A stretch of DNA of 42,810 nucleotides from Acidimicrobiales bacterium (lineage in GTDB: Bacteria; Actinomycetota; Acidimicrobiia; Acidimicrobiales; Palsa-688), in contig DATLUM010000014.1 of the NCBI GenBank assembly GCA_035533095.1, positions 1 through 42,810 of the forward strand, written 5' to 3'. Position 1 is the stretch's first letter. Every line of letters begins with the position of its first letter. Made by a program: the position numbers and the translations under genes. The notes below the pieces were generated by a model. The model was not told where the DNA came from. It saw nothing but the letters and a program-made list of their open reading frames with translations, and made no database searches. Positions 17,049 through 23,692 of the stretch are shown one piece after another.

Positions 17049-17873
17049 CTAGTCGATGACCAGTTGAGACAGCTGTTCCATGGAGCGCAGCCATCTGTCG
17101 AGGTCCGAACGCCACGGGGCGCACACGACATGCTGCACGCCGGCAGCCGCGAAACCTGCTCTTTCCTCCAGGATCTGGTCGGGGTCCATGCCCTGGGGGT
17201 CCCATCCGGTGCGCAGCCCGATGGTGTAGCTGTCGGGGTCCGGATGGTCGGCGCGCAGCCGCCGGATGGGCTCAACGATCGTGTCCGGCTTGAGGCCGAT
17301 CAACTGAAAGCCGCTGCCGAAGCGACGTGCCCGCTCGAAGGCGGCGGGGCTCGATCCGCCTATCCAGATCTCGATCGCGTGGGCGGGCTTGGGTTGGACC
17401 TTGATGTCGCTGAAGTCGTAGAAGGTGCCGTGGTAGCTCGCCGGGTCGGTCCTCCAGCACAGTGAGAGGATCTCCAGGATCTCATCGGTGCGCTTGCCTC
17501 TGGTGTGGAAGTTCTGTCCGAGAGCCTCGAACTCGGCTTTGCTCCAACCGACTCCCACGGCGAGCTTCAACCGGCCATCGCTCAGCGCGTCGAGTGACGA
17601 GGTGGCGTTGGCCAGCCACAGCGGGTGGTACTGGGGCAGCACCAGGACACTCGTTGCCACACCGATGCTTGTTGTCGCCGCGGCCGCCCAGGTGAGGGTG
17701 AGCAGCGGATCGAACAGGTACGGCGAGGGGTAGTCCTGGCCAGCGGGGTGCACGGTGTGGTCGCTGACCCACACATCGGCAAATCCGAGCTCCTCGGCCG
17801 CCACGGCCGCATCGCGGATGGCGGCGGCACCCGCGGCACGCCCGTACTGGGGGAGGTGTATGCCAATCTTCAC
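17049..17873 (-). CDS. LLM-class (F420- or FMN-dependent) oxidoreductase
   Basis: 274 residues from GTG 17873. MKIGIHLPQYGRAAG, EELGFADVWVSDHTVHP, IGVATSVLVLPQYHPLWLA and LDALSDGRLKLAVGVGWSKAEFEALG are diagnostic for the luciferase-like TIM-barrel family, in the TIGR03619-like F420-dependent branch common in actinobacteria. It probably transfers hydride between F420H2 and a small substrate. It is first gene of a two-gene unit with the thioesterase. Cofactor choice is inferred from the family. Confidence 0.88.
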   Translation of the reverse strand: MKIGIHLPQYGRAAGAAAIRDAAVAAEELGFADVWVSDHTVHPAGQDYPSPYLFDPLLTLTWAAAATTSIGVATSVLVLPQYHPLWLANATSSLDALSDGRLKLAVGVGWSKAEFEALGQNFHTRGKRTDEILEILSLCWRTDPASYHGTFYDFSDIKVQPKPAHAIEIWIGGSSPAAFERARRFGSGFQLIGLKPDTIVEPIRRLRADHPDPDSYTIGLRTGWDPQGMDPDQILEERAGFAAAGVQHVVCAPWRSDLDRWLRSMEQLSQLVID

Positions 17874-18012
17874 CTACTCAACATAGATGTAGTCGTTGTT
17901 AGGACACCGTGCGACGCTGAGAACGCGATATATACGGGCATAGGGCCGAAAGACTCCAGGTGGGACGCGGACCTCTCGGTATGGTGGGTGCTGCAGGAGA
18001 GGAGGGGCGGCT

Positions 18013-18249
18013 ATGCGCCATTCCGAGTTGACCGAACCACAGCGAGCTCGCTTGATGGAGGTGCTGTCCGGCCTCAGTCCGGGGCACTTGTTCAGCGCAA
18101 CTGAAGCCTTGACCGCGGCGCTGTCAGCGGGCATCGAGAATCATCTCGCGGACATCGACTCGGCGCTGTCGGACCTCGAGGACGATGGCCTGATCCAAGA
18201 GGTACAGAAGAACCCGCCCCGATGGCGGGTCGTCGAACCGGTCGCCTGA
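18013..18249 (+). CDS. Small (78-residue) protein, possibly winged-helix-like
   Basis: MRHSELTEPQRARLMEVLSG followed by HLFSATEALTAALSAGIENH, IDSALSDLEDDGLIQEV and WRVVEP. The pattern helix - helix - DLEDDGLI - strand resembles the HTH plus wing of small DNA-binding proteins (ArsR/MarR-like cores), but no family is recognised. A good ribosome-binding site (GGAGAGGAGG) sits upstream. It may be an intact small gene; a coding-like scrap follows directly. Confidence 0.45.
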   Translation: MRHSELTEPQRARLMEVLSGLSPGHLFSATEALTAALSAGIENHLADIDSALSDLEDDGLIQEVQKNPPRWRVVEPVA

Positions 18250-18431
18250 CCCTTGCCGGTTACGGCGTCGAGATCGTCGACGTTTACCACGTCGAGCGGG
18301 ACTTCCGGGAGGCCCGGCTCCAGCGGATCGCCCTGGTCAGTCAGGAGATGACCCTCGATTACGTCGCGCAGTAGGTGCTCAAGCTCCCGCGCAGCTACTG
18401 AGACGACGAGCAGCGCCGGCCGGAGCGGTCA
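18243..18431 (+). pseudogene. Degenerate coding fragment with two in-frame stops
   Basis: One frame reads RLTLAGYGVEIVDVYHVERD then FREARLQRIALVSQEMTLDY, VAQ, TAG, VLKLPRSY, TGA, DDEQRRPERSG. The composition is protein-like on both sides of the stops (TAG near 18372 and TGA near 18399), as expected for a decayed gene end. The family is not recognised. The TGA is not a selenocysteine candidate: a TAG precedes it and no hairpin or known motif is seen. Confidence 0.35.
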
Positions 18432-19124
18432 GGCCACGTTTCCGGCAGCAGCTTCCTGGCTGATCCGTTCGCTAGTGGCGAGGGATTCGGCGTGCTCTTT
18501 GATGCCGTACATCATCTTGCGGGTCATGACGAAGCTCACGAATCCCATCGGGGACATGAGCCACTGGCTGAGCCGCCGGCCGAAGGCGACTCGCTCGCGC
18601 ACCACCAGCCGCGTCTTGCCGTCGGGCGCCGGGCGTACCGCGAACGTCCAGAGGAACTCCCACCGCAACCCCTCCGTGCGCCGGACGGGCCGGTCGCGTA
18701 GAAGGTCGGCCACCGCTAGCGCCAGGACTTCCCCCGGCTGCAGCTCGACCACATACCACCCGCCGGTACGGGCTCGGTTGGCGTAGACCACGTCGCCGAC
18801 CGCCAAGTCCTGCCATTCGGGCCGGATCTCCCTGGCGCTGTGGATCTCCAGCCCGAAACGGTTCTCCAACCAGTCGTAGCTGTAGAAGCCACCGCGGTCG
18901 GCACCCATCTGGACGATCCACGGCCAAACCTGTTGCGGCGAGGCGTCGATCGTGATGGCCCGTGTGACCTGGTGGGCCGGTTCGGCCAGCAGGTGATCTC
19001 CCTCCAGTATCTCGACCGTCTCGGACTCGGTGGCCCCCCAGTGCTCGTGCCAGGGTCGGACGGCTGCCTCGTACAGCACCACCGCCACGGGAAGTGCGGT
19101 ACGGATCCTGCAGCGGGCTCTCAT
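18429..19124 (-). CDS. SRPBCC family protein
   Basis: 231 residues from the ATG at 19124, preceded by AGGAGGTG. After a short N-terminal stretch, TRAITIDASPQQVWPWIVQMGADRGGFYSYDWLENRFG is a strong match to a large actinobacterial SRPBCC group (START/Bet v1 fold; hydrophobic ligand pocket). The rest (GDVVYANRARTGGWYVVELQPGEVLAL; WEFLWTFAVRPAPDGKTRLVVRERV) completes the beta-sheet. The N-terminal ~20 residues are hydrophobic but weak as a signal. Function unknown; ligand binding or membrane-lipid handling is possible. Confidence 0.82.
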   Translation of the reverse strand: MRARCRIRTALPVAVVLYEAAVRPWHEHWGATESETVEILEGDHLLAEPAHQVTRAITIDASPQQVWPWIVQMGADRGGFYSYDWLENRFGLEIHSAREIRPEWQDLAVGDVVYANRARTGGWYVVELQPGEVLALAVADLLRDRPVRRTEGLRWEFLWTFAVRPAPDGKTRLVVRERVAFGRRLSQWLMSPMGFVSFVMTRKMMYGIKEHAESLATSERISQEAAAGNVA

Positions 19125-19333
19125 GGTGGCACCTCCTGGTGCGTTCAGTGTCCTGCTGAGTTCCAGTCTCCCTGGCCTGGCGGCCTGCGGCTAGGGCCGG
19201 AGGGCCTCTTCGACGCGGCGCGCCTCCGCCCGGGTCCTCCGCCTCTAGCCGGCTCGCCAGACTGGCGCCGAGCTGGCGCGTGAGGCTTCGTGCACAGCTG
19301 CGATCCGCCGTGCCTTCCGCGCACACCGGCCAG

Positions 19334-19483
19334 CTCCTGGTCAGCGCCGACAGCGTGGCTGCCGTCGTCTCGGCGTTCCGGGCGCTCCGCCAGGCGAGGT
19401 TCCCCCTCCGCCAGATGCGATTGGTCGACTACTGCGGCGGTGACGACGAGACGTCGATGGCAGCCGACAACACCTCGGCCTTC
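19334..19483 (+). pseudogene. Remnant of an M15-family (D-Ala-D-Ala carboxypeptidase-like) peptidase
   Basis: This lies in the 444-base stretch between the SRPBCC and DinB genes. One frame reads LLVSADSVAAVVSAFRALRQ, ARFPLRQMRLVDYCGGDDET and SMAADNTSAF. In M15C-type peptidases the sequence RFPIRxMxxVDxYGGxDDxSMAADNTSAFNCR leads into the zinc site. Here the match ends at SAF and the zinc-binding part is absent, so only about 50 residues of a broken gene remain. The rest of the stretch shows nothing else I can identify. Confidence 0.6.
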
Positions 19484-19568
19484 GAGCGGATCCCCTCCAG
19501 CGCCTCGAGCACCGGCCGAGGGTCGAGCCCCTTGAGCTACCCCGGACGATGCTGTAAGACCCTCTCCC

Positions 19569-20084
19569 ATGACCACAACTCACGGCAGCCAGGAGCGAGT
19601 TGACATCGCCGGCCAGCTCGCGAAGCAGCGCGGCTTTCTCCGCTACACCGTTCAGGGCCTCACCGACGAGCAGGCATCATCCCGCCCGACGCCGAGCGAG
19701 CTATGCCTCGCCGGGATCATCAAGCACGTGGCGCGGGTCGAGAAGCGTTGGACCGGCTTCATAGTCAACGGCTCCGCGGGGATGAACGTCATGAGCCCCG
19801 AGTCGATGCAGGAGCACGCCGCCAGCTTCCAGGTCCAGCCCGGCGAGACGCTCGCGGGCTTGCTCGACGCGTACGACGAAGTGGCCAGGGAGACGGACAA
19901 GCTTGTCTACGAGCTGGAGTCGCTCGACGTTTCGCAATCGTTGCCCGATGCGCCGTGGTTCGAGCCCGGTTCCAGATGGACGGCTCGGCAGGTGTTCCTC
20001 CACATCATCGGTGAGACGGCCCAGCACTCAGGTCACGCCGACATCATCCGCGAGGCGATAGACGGCGCGAAGACCATGGGTTGA
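19569..20084 (+). CDS. DinB/DUF664 family protein
   Basis: 171 residues. The four-helix DinB fold is indicated by QRGFLRYTVQGLTDEQASSR, LAGIIKHVARVEKRW and VFLHIIGETAQHSGHADIIRE, which supply the three metal-binding His (one in KHVARVE, two in HxxxTAQHxGH-like order). Actinobacterial members are often mycothiol-dependent S-transferases or stress proteins. The substrate here is unknown. It is convergent with the SCO6745-type gene. Confidence 0.9.
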   Translation: MTTTHGSQERVDIAGQLAKQRGFLRYTVQGLTDEQASSRPTPSELCLAGIIKHVARVEKRWTGFIVNGSAGMNVMSPESMQEHAASFQVQPGETLAGLLDAYDEVARETDKLVYELESLDVSQSLPDAPWFEPGSRWTARQVFLHIIGETAQHSGHADIIREAIDGAKTMG

Positions 20085-20100
20085 CGCAGGCGGAACCCAG

Positions 20101-20991
20101 CTAGCTCCGCCGGGACAGTTGCGCCAGCTCGTGCGGCCCGCTCGCCGGGTAACCGTCGGCGGCCTGGATCGCCTTGGACCAGCCGCCGACGATCGACACC
20201 AGCTCGTCGACATCGGCTACGAGGTTGTCGACTATCCGCCGGCACGCCCTGTCGGTAGCCGCCTCGACGGCCTCGCGTTCTGAGCGCCCTTCGGGCGTCA
20301 GGGCTGCGTCTTTTACCAGACCCCGGGATACCAGCCGCTCCTCGGCGACGTCGAGCTGCTCGCTGGTCCACGCCCGTGTCCTTATATACGTGCGTAGCGG
20401 GAGGCCCCAGTACAGCTCGGTGATCAGGCCGATCTCGGTGGCGTCGAAGCCGGCTGACGTCCAAGCGGCGATGTGCGAGTCGCCTCGGTACTCGCGCAGC
20501 CGGTCAGCCAGCCGCCAGGCGAGGCCGAGCGGATCGTCCGGAACGCCTAGAGCCAGCAGGCCTGCGTATAGCGGGCGGCCCTCGGGACGCAACCCGCCGA
20601 CCGCGCGTTGCAGCAGCTCGACCGCCCGCCTGAGGCCTTCCGGTTCGTCGCCGAGAATCCGCCGTAGCTGCGCGAGCGCTCCCTCGGTCCGGGCGGCTTC
20701 GATGGTAGTCGCGTCGGTGAGGGTCCAACCGTGGCGCACCGCCGGCACGACCACATCGGGATTGAACACCCCGAACGCGGCTGCGACCACCTCCCCCGGC
20801 ACCTGGCCGAGGATGGAACCGCGGCTGCAGAAGTAGGCGGGGCCGTCCGGGAGGCTGACCTCGCCGGCCTTGCCCGGGCTGGGGCCGAAGCCCAGTGCCT
20901 CGTACGAGGCATGGCACTCGGGCGAGAAGTACACCTGCGCCGAGAACGGCTCGATCGCCGTCGCCAGCGCCCGTGCGGGGTTGGTGGTCAT
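20101..20991 (-). CDS. SCO6745/SalK-type family protein
   Basis: 296 residues from the ATG at 20991 (MTTNPARALATAIEPFSAQVYFSPE). The N-terminus and AYEALGFGPSPGKAGEVSLPDGPAYFCSRG-like region are typical of a conserved actinobacterial family represented by SCO6745 and SalK, and the C-terminal part (SEQLDVAEERLVSRGLV … LTPEGRSEREAVEAATDR) looks like a winged helix. It is soluble, and its function is not established. It is divergent from the MFS gene at 21048 with a 56-base gap. Confidence 0.75.
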   Translation of the reverse strand: MTTNPARALATAIEPFSAQVYFSPECHASYEALGFGPSPGKAGEVSLPDGPAYFCSRGSILGQVPGEVVAAAFGVFNPDVVVPAVRHGWTLTDATTIEAARTEGALAQLRRILGDEPEGLRRAVELLQRAVGGLRPEGRPLYAGLLALGVPDDPLGLAWRLADRLREYRGDSHIAAWTSAGFDATEIGLITELYWGLPLRTYIRTRAWTSEQLDVAEERLVSRGLVKDAALTPEGRSEREAVEAATDRACRRIVDNLVADVDELVSIVGGWSKAIQAADGYPASGPHELAQLSRRS

Positions 20992-21047
20992 GCCCCGGGA
21001 GACTATCCACAGACGGGAATAGTCCGCTGTAGCGAGCAGTTGCGCGT

Positions 21048-22322
21048 ATGGCTGCGATGACCTCGACGACCACCGCTCCCGCGCGCCCCGTACCACACGC
21101 AACACGCCGCTTCCGTCTGACTCCGAGGCTGGCTTTCTGGTTCTCAGCCGCCGTGATCGGCGTAGTGTTCGCCGGCTCCGCAGTGGTGTCGCCGCTGTAC
21201 CGCGTCTACCAGGAACGGTGGCACTTCTCGCCGATAAGCCTCACCGCAGTGTTCGCCGTGTACGCGATTGCGGTGCTCGCCGTGCTGCTGATCGCCGGGT
21301 CACTGTCGGACCACGTCGGACGCCGGCCGATGATGGCCCTTGCCCTCGCCAGCGAGGTCGTATCCGCGTGGCTCTTCCTGTCTGCGCAGGGCGTGGGCGC
21401 GCTCTACGCGGGGCGCATCCTGCAGGGTGTCGCAACAGGTGCGGCGGCGAGCGCGGCGGGCGCCGCGCTACTCGACCTGCAGCCGGCGCACAAACCCACC
21501 GCCGCGAGCACGGTCAACGCGATCGCGTCATCAGTGTCTCTCGCTGCCGGCGCTCTGGGCGCGGGACTTCTCGTGCAGTACGCGCCGGCGCCTACTCGCC
21601 TCGTCTTCTGGCTGCTCCTCGCCGCGTCGCTCGCCGGCCTCGCGGTCGTCGCGTTCATGGACGAGCCGGGCGCTAAACGTCCGATCGGTCTCGGCGTTCT
21701 GCGCCCCCGCGCCGGGATCCCGCCCGCGGCGCGGGGCGCCTTTCTCGCCGCCCTGCCTGCACTCATCGCAACCTGGGCCCTTGGTGGCCTCTATTTCTCC
21801 CTCGCACCCTCGCTCACCGAACAACTGGCCCGCTCCAACGACGCCGTCTGGGGAGGCCTCGTCATCTTCCTCCTCTGCGCCCCCTCCGCGCTCGCGAGCT
21901 TCCTGATTCGCGAGCTGCACCCGAGCCGGGCCATGGTCGCCGGCAGCGCGGTGCTCGCCGTCGGTTCGGCGGCCACCGTCGCCGCCGTGCTCGAGCGGAG
22001 CAACTCGGGGCTGCTCGCGTCCACAGCCGTCGCCGGCGTCGGCTTCGGGATGGCCTTCCTCGGCGCGTTCCGCCACCTGGTGTCGCTGGCGACCGACGAC
22101 CAGAGGGGCGCGCTCGTGGCGACGATCTACATCGTGTCGTACCTGGCCTTCAGCCTCCCGGTGATCGCCGCCGGCGTGGCCACCGACCACTTCGGGTTGC
22201 GGAGCACGGCTGTGGTGTACGGGGCCGTCGTTGCGGCGTTCGCGACGCTGGCCGCCGCCGCGGAGCGGATCCAGATGCAGGTATCGCGCCGGTCAAGCGA
22301 ATCGTGGATCAGCGACCGCTAG
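21048..22322 (+). CDS. MFS transporter (12-TM type)
   Basis: 424 residues with about 12 hydrophobic segments. The MFS motif between helices 2 and 3 is GSLSDHVGRRP, and RILQGVATGAAASAAGAALLD is the conserved helix-4 region. It would move a small molecule across the cytoplasmic membrane by proton coupling; substrate unknown. Its end overlaps the next gene by 19 bases, so it appears to lead the formate dehydrogenase transcript. A link to formate or to molybdenum/selenium supply is speculation. Confidence 0.88.
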   Translation: MAAMTSTTTAPARPVPHATRRFRLTPRLAFWFSAAVIGVVFAGSAVVSPLYRVYQERWHFSPISLTAVFAVYAIAVLAVLLIAGSLSDHVGRRPMMALALASEVVSAWLFLSAQGVGALYAGRILQGVATGAAASAAGAALLDLQPAHKPTAASTVNAIASSVSLAAGALGAGLLVQYAPAPTRLVFWLLLAASLAGLAVVAFMDEPGAKRPIGLGVLRPRAGIPPAARGAFLAALPALIATWALGGLYFSLAPSLTEQLARSNDAVWGGLVIFLLCAPSALASFLIRELHPSRAMVAGSAVLAVGSAATVAAVLERSNSGLLASTAVAGVGFGMAFLGAFRHLVSLATDDQRGALVATIYIVSYLAFSLPVIAAGVATDHFGLRSTAVVYGAVVAAFATLAAAAERIQMQVSRRSSESWISDR

Positions 22323-22834
22323 TCCTGGTCGGGCTCATGGGGGTGGGAAAGACCACTGTTGGACGGCTGGTCGCCGAGCGTGCGGGCCGGCCTTTCGTGG
22401 ACACGGACGAGGCGATCTGCGCGCGCACGGGCAGGACAGTGAGGGAACTCTGGGAGGCAGGGGGCGAGGCGGCGTACCGCAAGCTCGAGTCGCAGGTGGT
22501 GCTCGACAGCCTGGGCGGCGGCGATCACCGGATTGTGGTCGGCGCCGCCGCCGGCGTGATCCTCGACCCGGCCGTGCGGGACGCGCTCGGCAAGCCGGAC
22601 GTGTTGGTTGTCTGGCTGCACGCGGATCCTGCAGTGCTCGCGGGCAGGGTCCACCCGGGTGATCACCGCCCACTCTTGAAAGACCGCCCTCGCGACGTCC
22701 TGGCGGAGATGGACGCCGAGCGTGCCTCGCTATACAGAAGCGTCGCTGACGCCGTGGTGGAGACCGGCGGCCGGGACCCCGCTGCGATCGCGAGTCAGGT
22801 CATCCAGCTGATAGGTGAGCGAGATTCTGGGTAG
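22304..22834 (+). CDS. Shikimate-kinase-like P-loop kinase with altered glycine motif
   Basis: 176 residues from GTG 22304. Walker A GLMGVGKTT, FVDTDEAICARTGRTVRELW (Asp residues that bind Mg and shikimate), EAAYRKLE, the lid Arg in HRPLL and ERASLYRSVAD all match AroK. The usual GGG shikimate-binding loop instead reads GAAAGVILD, so two of the three glycines are alanine. It lies between the MFS and hemerythrin-like genes and 12 bases before the latter, far from any aromatic pathway gene. It may phosphorylate something else or be a degenerate paralogue. Confidence 0.75.
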   Translation: MDQRPLVLVGLMGVGKTTVGRLVAERAGRPFVDTDEAICARTGRTVRELWEAGGEAAYRKLESQVVLDSLGGGDHRIVVGAAAGVILDPAVRDALGKPDVLVVWLHADPAVLAGRVHPGDHRPLLKDRPRDVLAEMDAERASLYRSVADAVVETGGRDPAAIASQVIQLIGERDSG

Positions 22835-22846
22835 CTAACCGGCGGG

Positions 22847-23692
22847 ATGCCAACCAGGACCGAGGTGCTCCAGTCGATCGGTGACGACTGCGACTACGAA
22901 TCAGCGGCGTCCCGCCTCCACATTCCCGCCGGCCAGGCCTACCTCAAAGCGACCGGCCTCATAGCGACCGGCCTCCCAGCGGACGGCGGCGACACCTTCC
23001 CCCCCGACGAGCATCTGCAGCGCCCCGGCGCTCTCAAGGGCAGCACCCAGCACCTCGTCCACAAGCGGCCGGAGGCGGCCGACCCCACGCGGAAACCGGA
23101 GGTGCATGACTGGATCCGTCGGCGGGTGGCCGCCGACCCCCAGATAACCGAAGCGGCCCGCACCAGGGACGCCGAGCCCGGCGAACCCGTGGATCCCCAG
23201 GACACGGATGTCCGCTTCGTCCTCACCCGCCAGCACGACAAGGTCACCGCGCTGATGGAGCAACTCAAGGCCATACCCGGCGCGAGCAAGGGCGGCGACG
23301 AGCTCGTCGAGCACGCGATGGAGCAGGAGCAGGAAGGGAAGGAGAGCCTGGTCGCACTCGGGCGGGCCGACTCTTCCGGCGAGCAGTTCGACAAGCTGGC
23401 CGAGGAGCTCGAGACGCGGCTGCGAAAGCATGTTGCGTTCGAAGACAGAGTGCTGCTGTCTTTGCCCGAGGTCATGTCCGACGACGACCGGCGGGAGCTC
23501 GGCAACAAGATCCTGCGAGCCGAGAAGCACGCCCCAACCCGGCCGCACCCGCACGCGCCGAAGAAGCCCGGTGGGGCTGTCAAGGCGGCAGCGGCTTCGG
23601 TCGTACCGCGCGATCGCGCGCGTGGCGCATTCGGCAGTCGGCCCGCAGAGCGGGTAGGGCGCGCAAGTAGCGAAACCGAGGAGGACAAGTGA
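22847..23692 (+). CDS. Hemerythrin (HHE)-like protein of the formate dehydrogenase operon
   Basis: 281 residues. The N-terminal ~100 residues (LHIPAGQAYLKATGL … DTFPPDEHLQRPGALKGSTQHLV) belong to a family found next to formate dehydrogenases in actinobacteria, by my recollection. The middle is HHE-like: TRQHDKVTALMEQLKAIPG (His130) and RKHVAFEDRVLLSL (His195, Glu199). The helix that normally supplies HxxxEE between IPGxSKG and GDEL appears to be missing, so the di-iron site may be incomplete. The C-terminus is low-complexity and basic. The stop overlaps the fdhA start (GTGA). A role in oxygen or iron protection of the enzyme is inferred. Confidence 0.75.
   Translation: MPTRTEVLQSIGDDCDYESAASRLHIPAGQAYLKATGLIATGLPADGGDTFPPDEHLQRPGALKGSTQHLVHKRPEAADPTRKPEVHDWIRRRVAADPQITEAARTRDAEPGEPVDPQDTDVRFVLTRQHDKVTALMEQLKAIPGASKGGDELVEHAMEQEQEGKESLVALGRADSSGEQFDKLAEELETRLRKHVAFEDRVLLSLPEVMSDDDRRELGNKILRAEKHAPTRPHPHAPKKPGGAVKAAAASVVPRDRARGAFGSRPAERVGRASSETEEDK
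22948..22977. repeat. 15-bp tandem duplication inside the hemerythrin-like gene
   Basis: AGCGACCGGCCTCAT (22948-22962) is followed by AGCGACCGGCCTCCC (22963-22977), a near-perfect in-frame tandem duplication. It adds five residues, giving ATGLIATGLPADG where one ATGLPADG would be expected. Confidence 0.75.

Noticed and set aside
18390-18410. In-frame TGA in the 18243-18431 fragment considered as a second selenocysteine codon
   Set aside because: A TAG stop precedes it in the same frame, no SECIS-like hairpin follows, and the fragment matches no known selenoprotein.
19145-19576. A 143-codon minus-strand frame across the SRPBCC-DinB gap
   Set aside because: The translation is R/G/A-rich and domain-free, and the opposite strand shows a recognisable M15 peptidase scrap.
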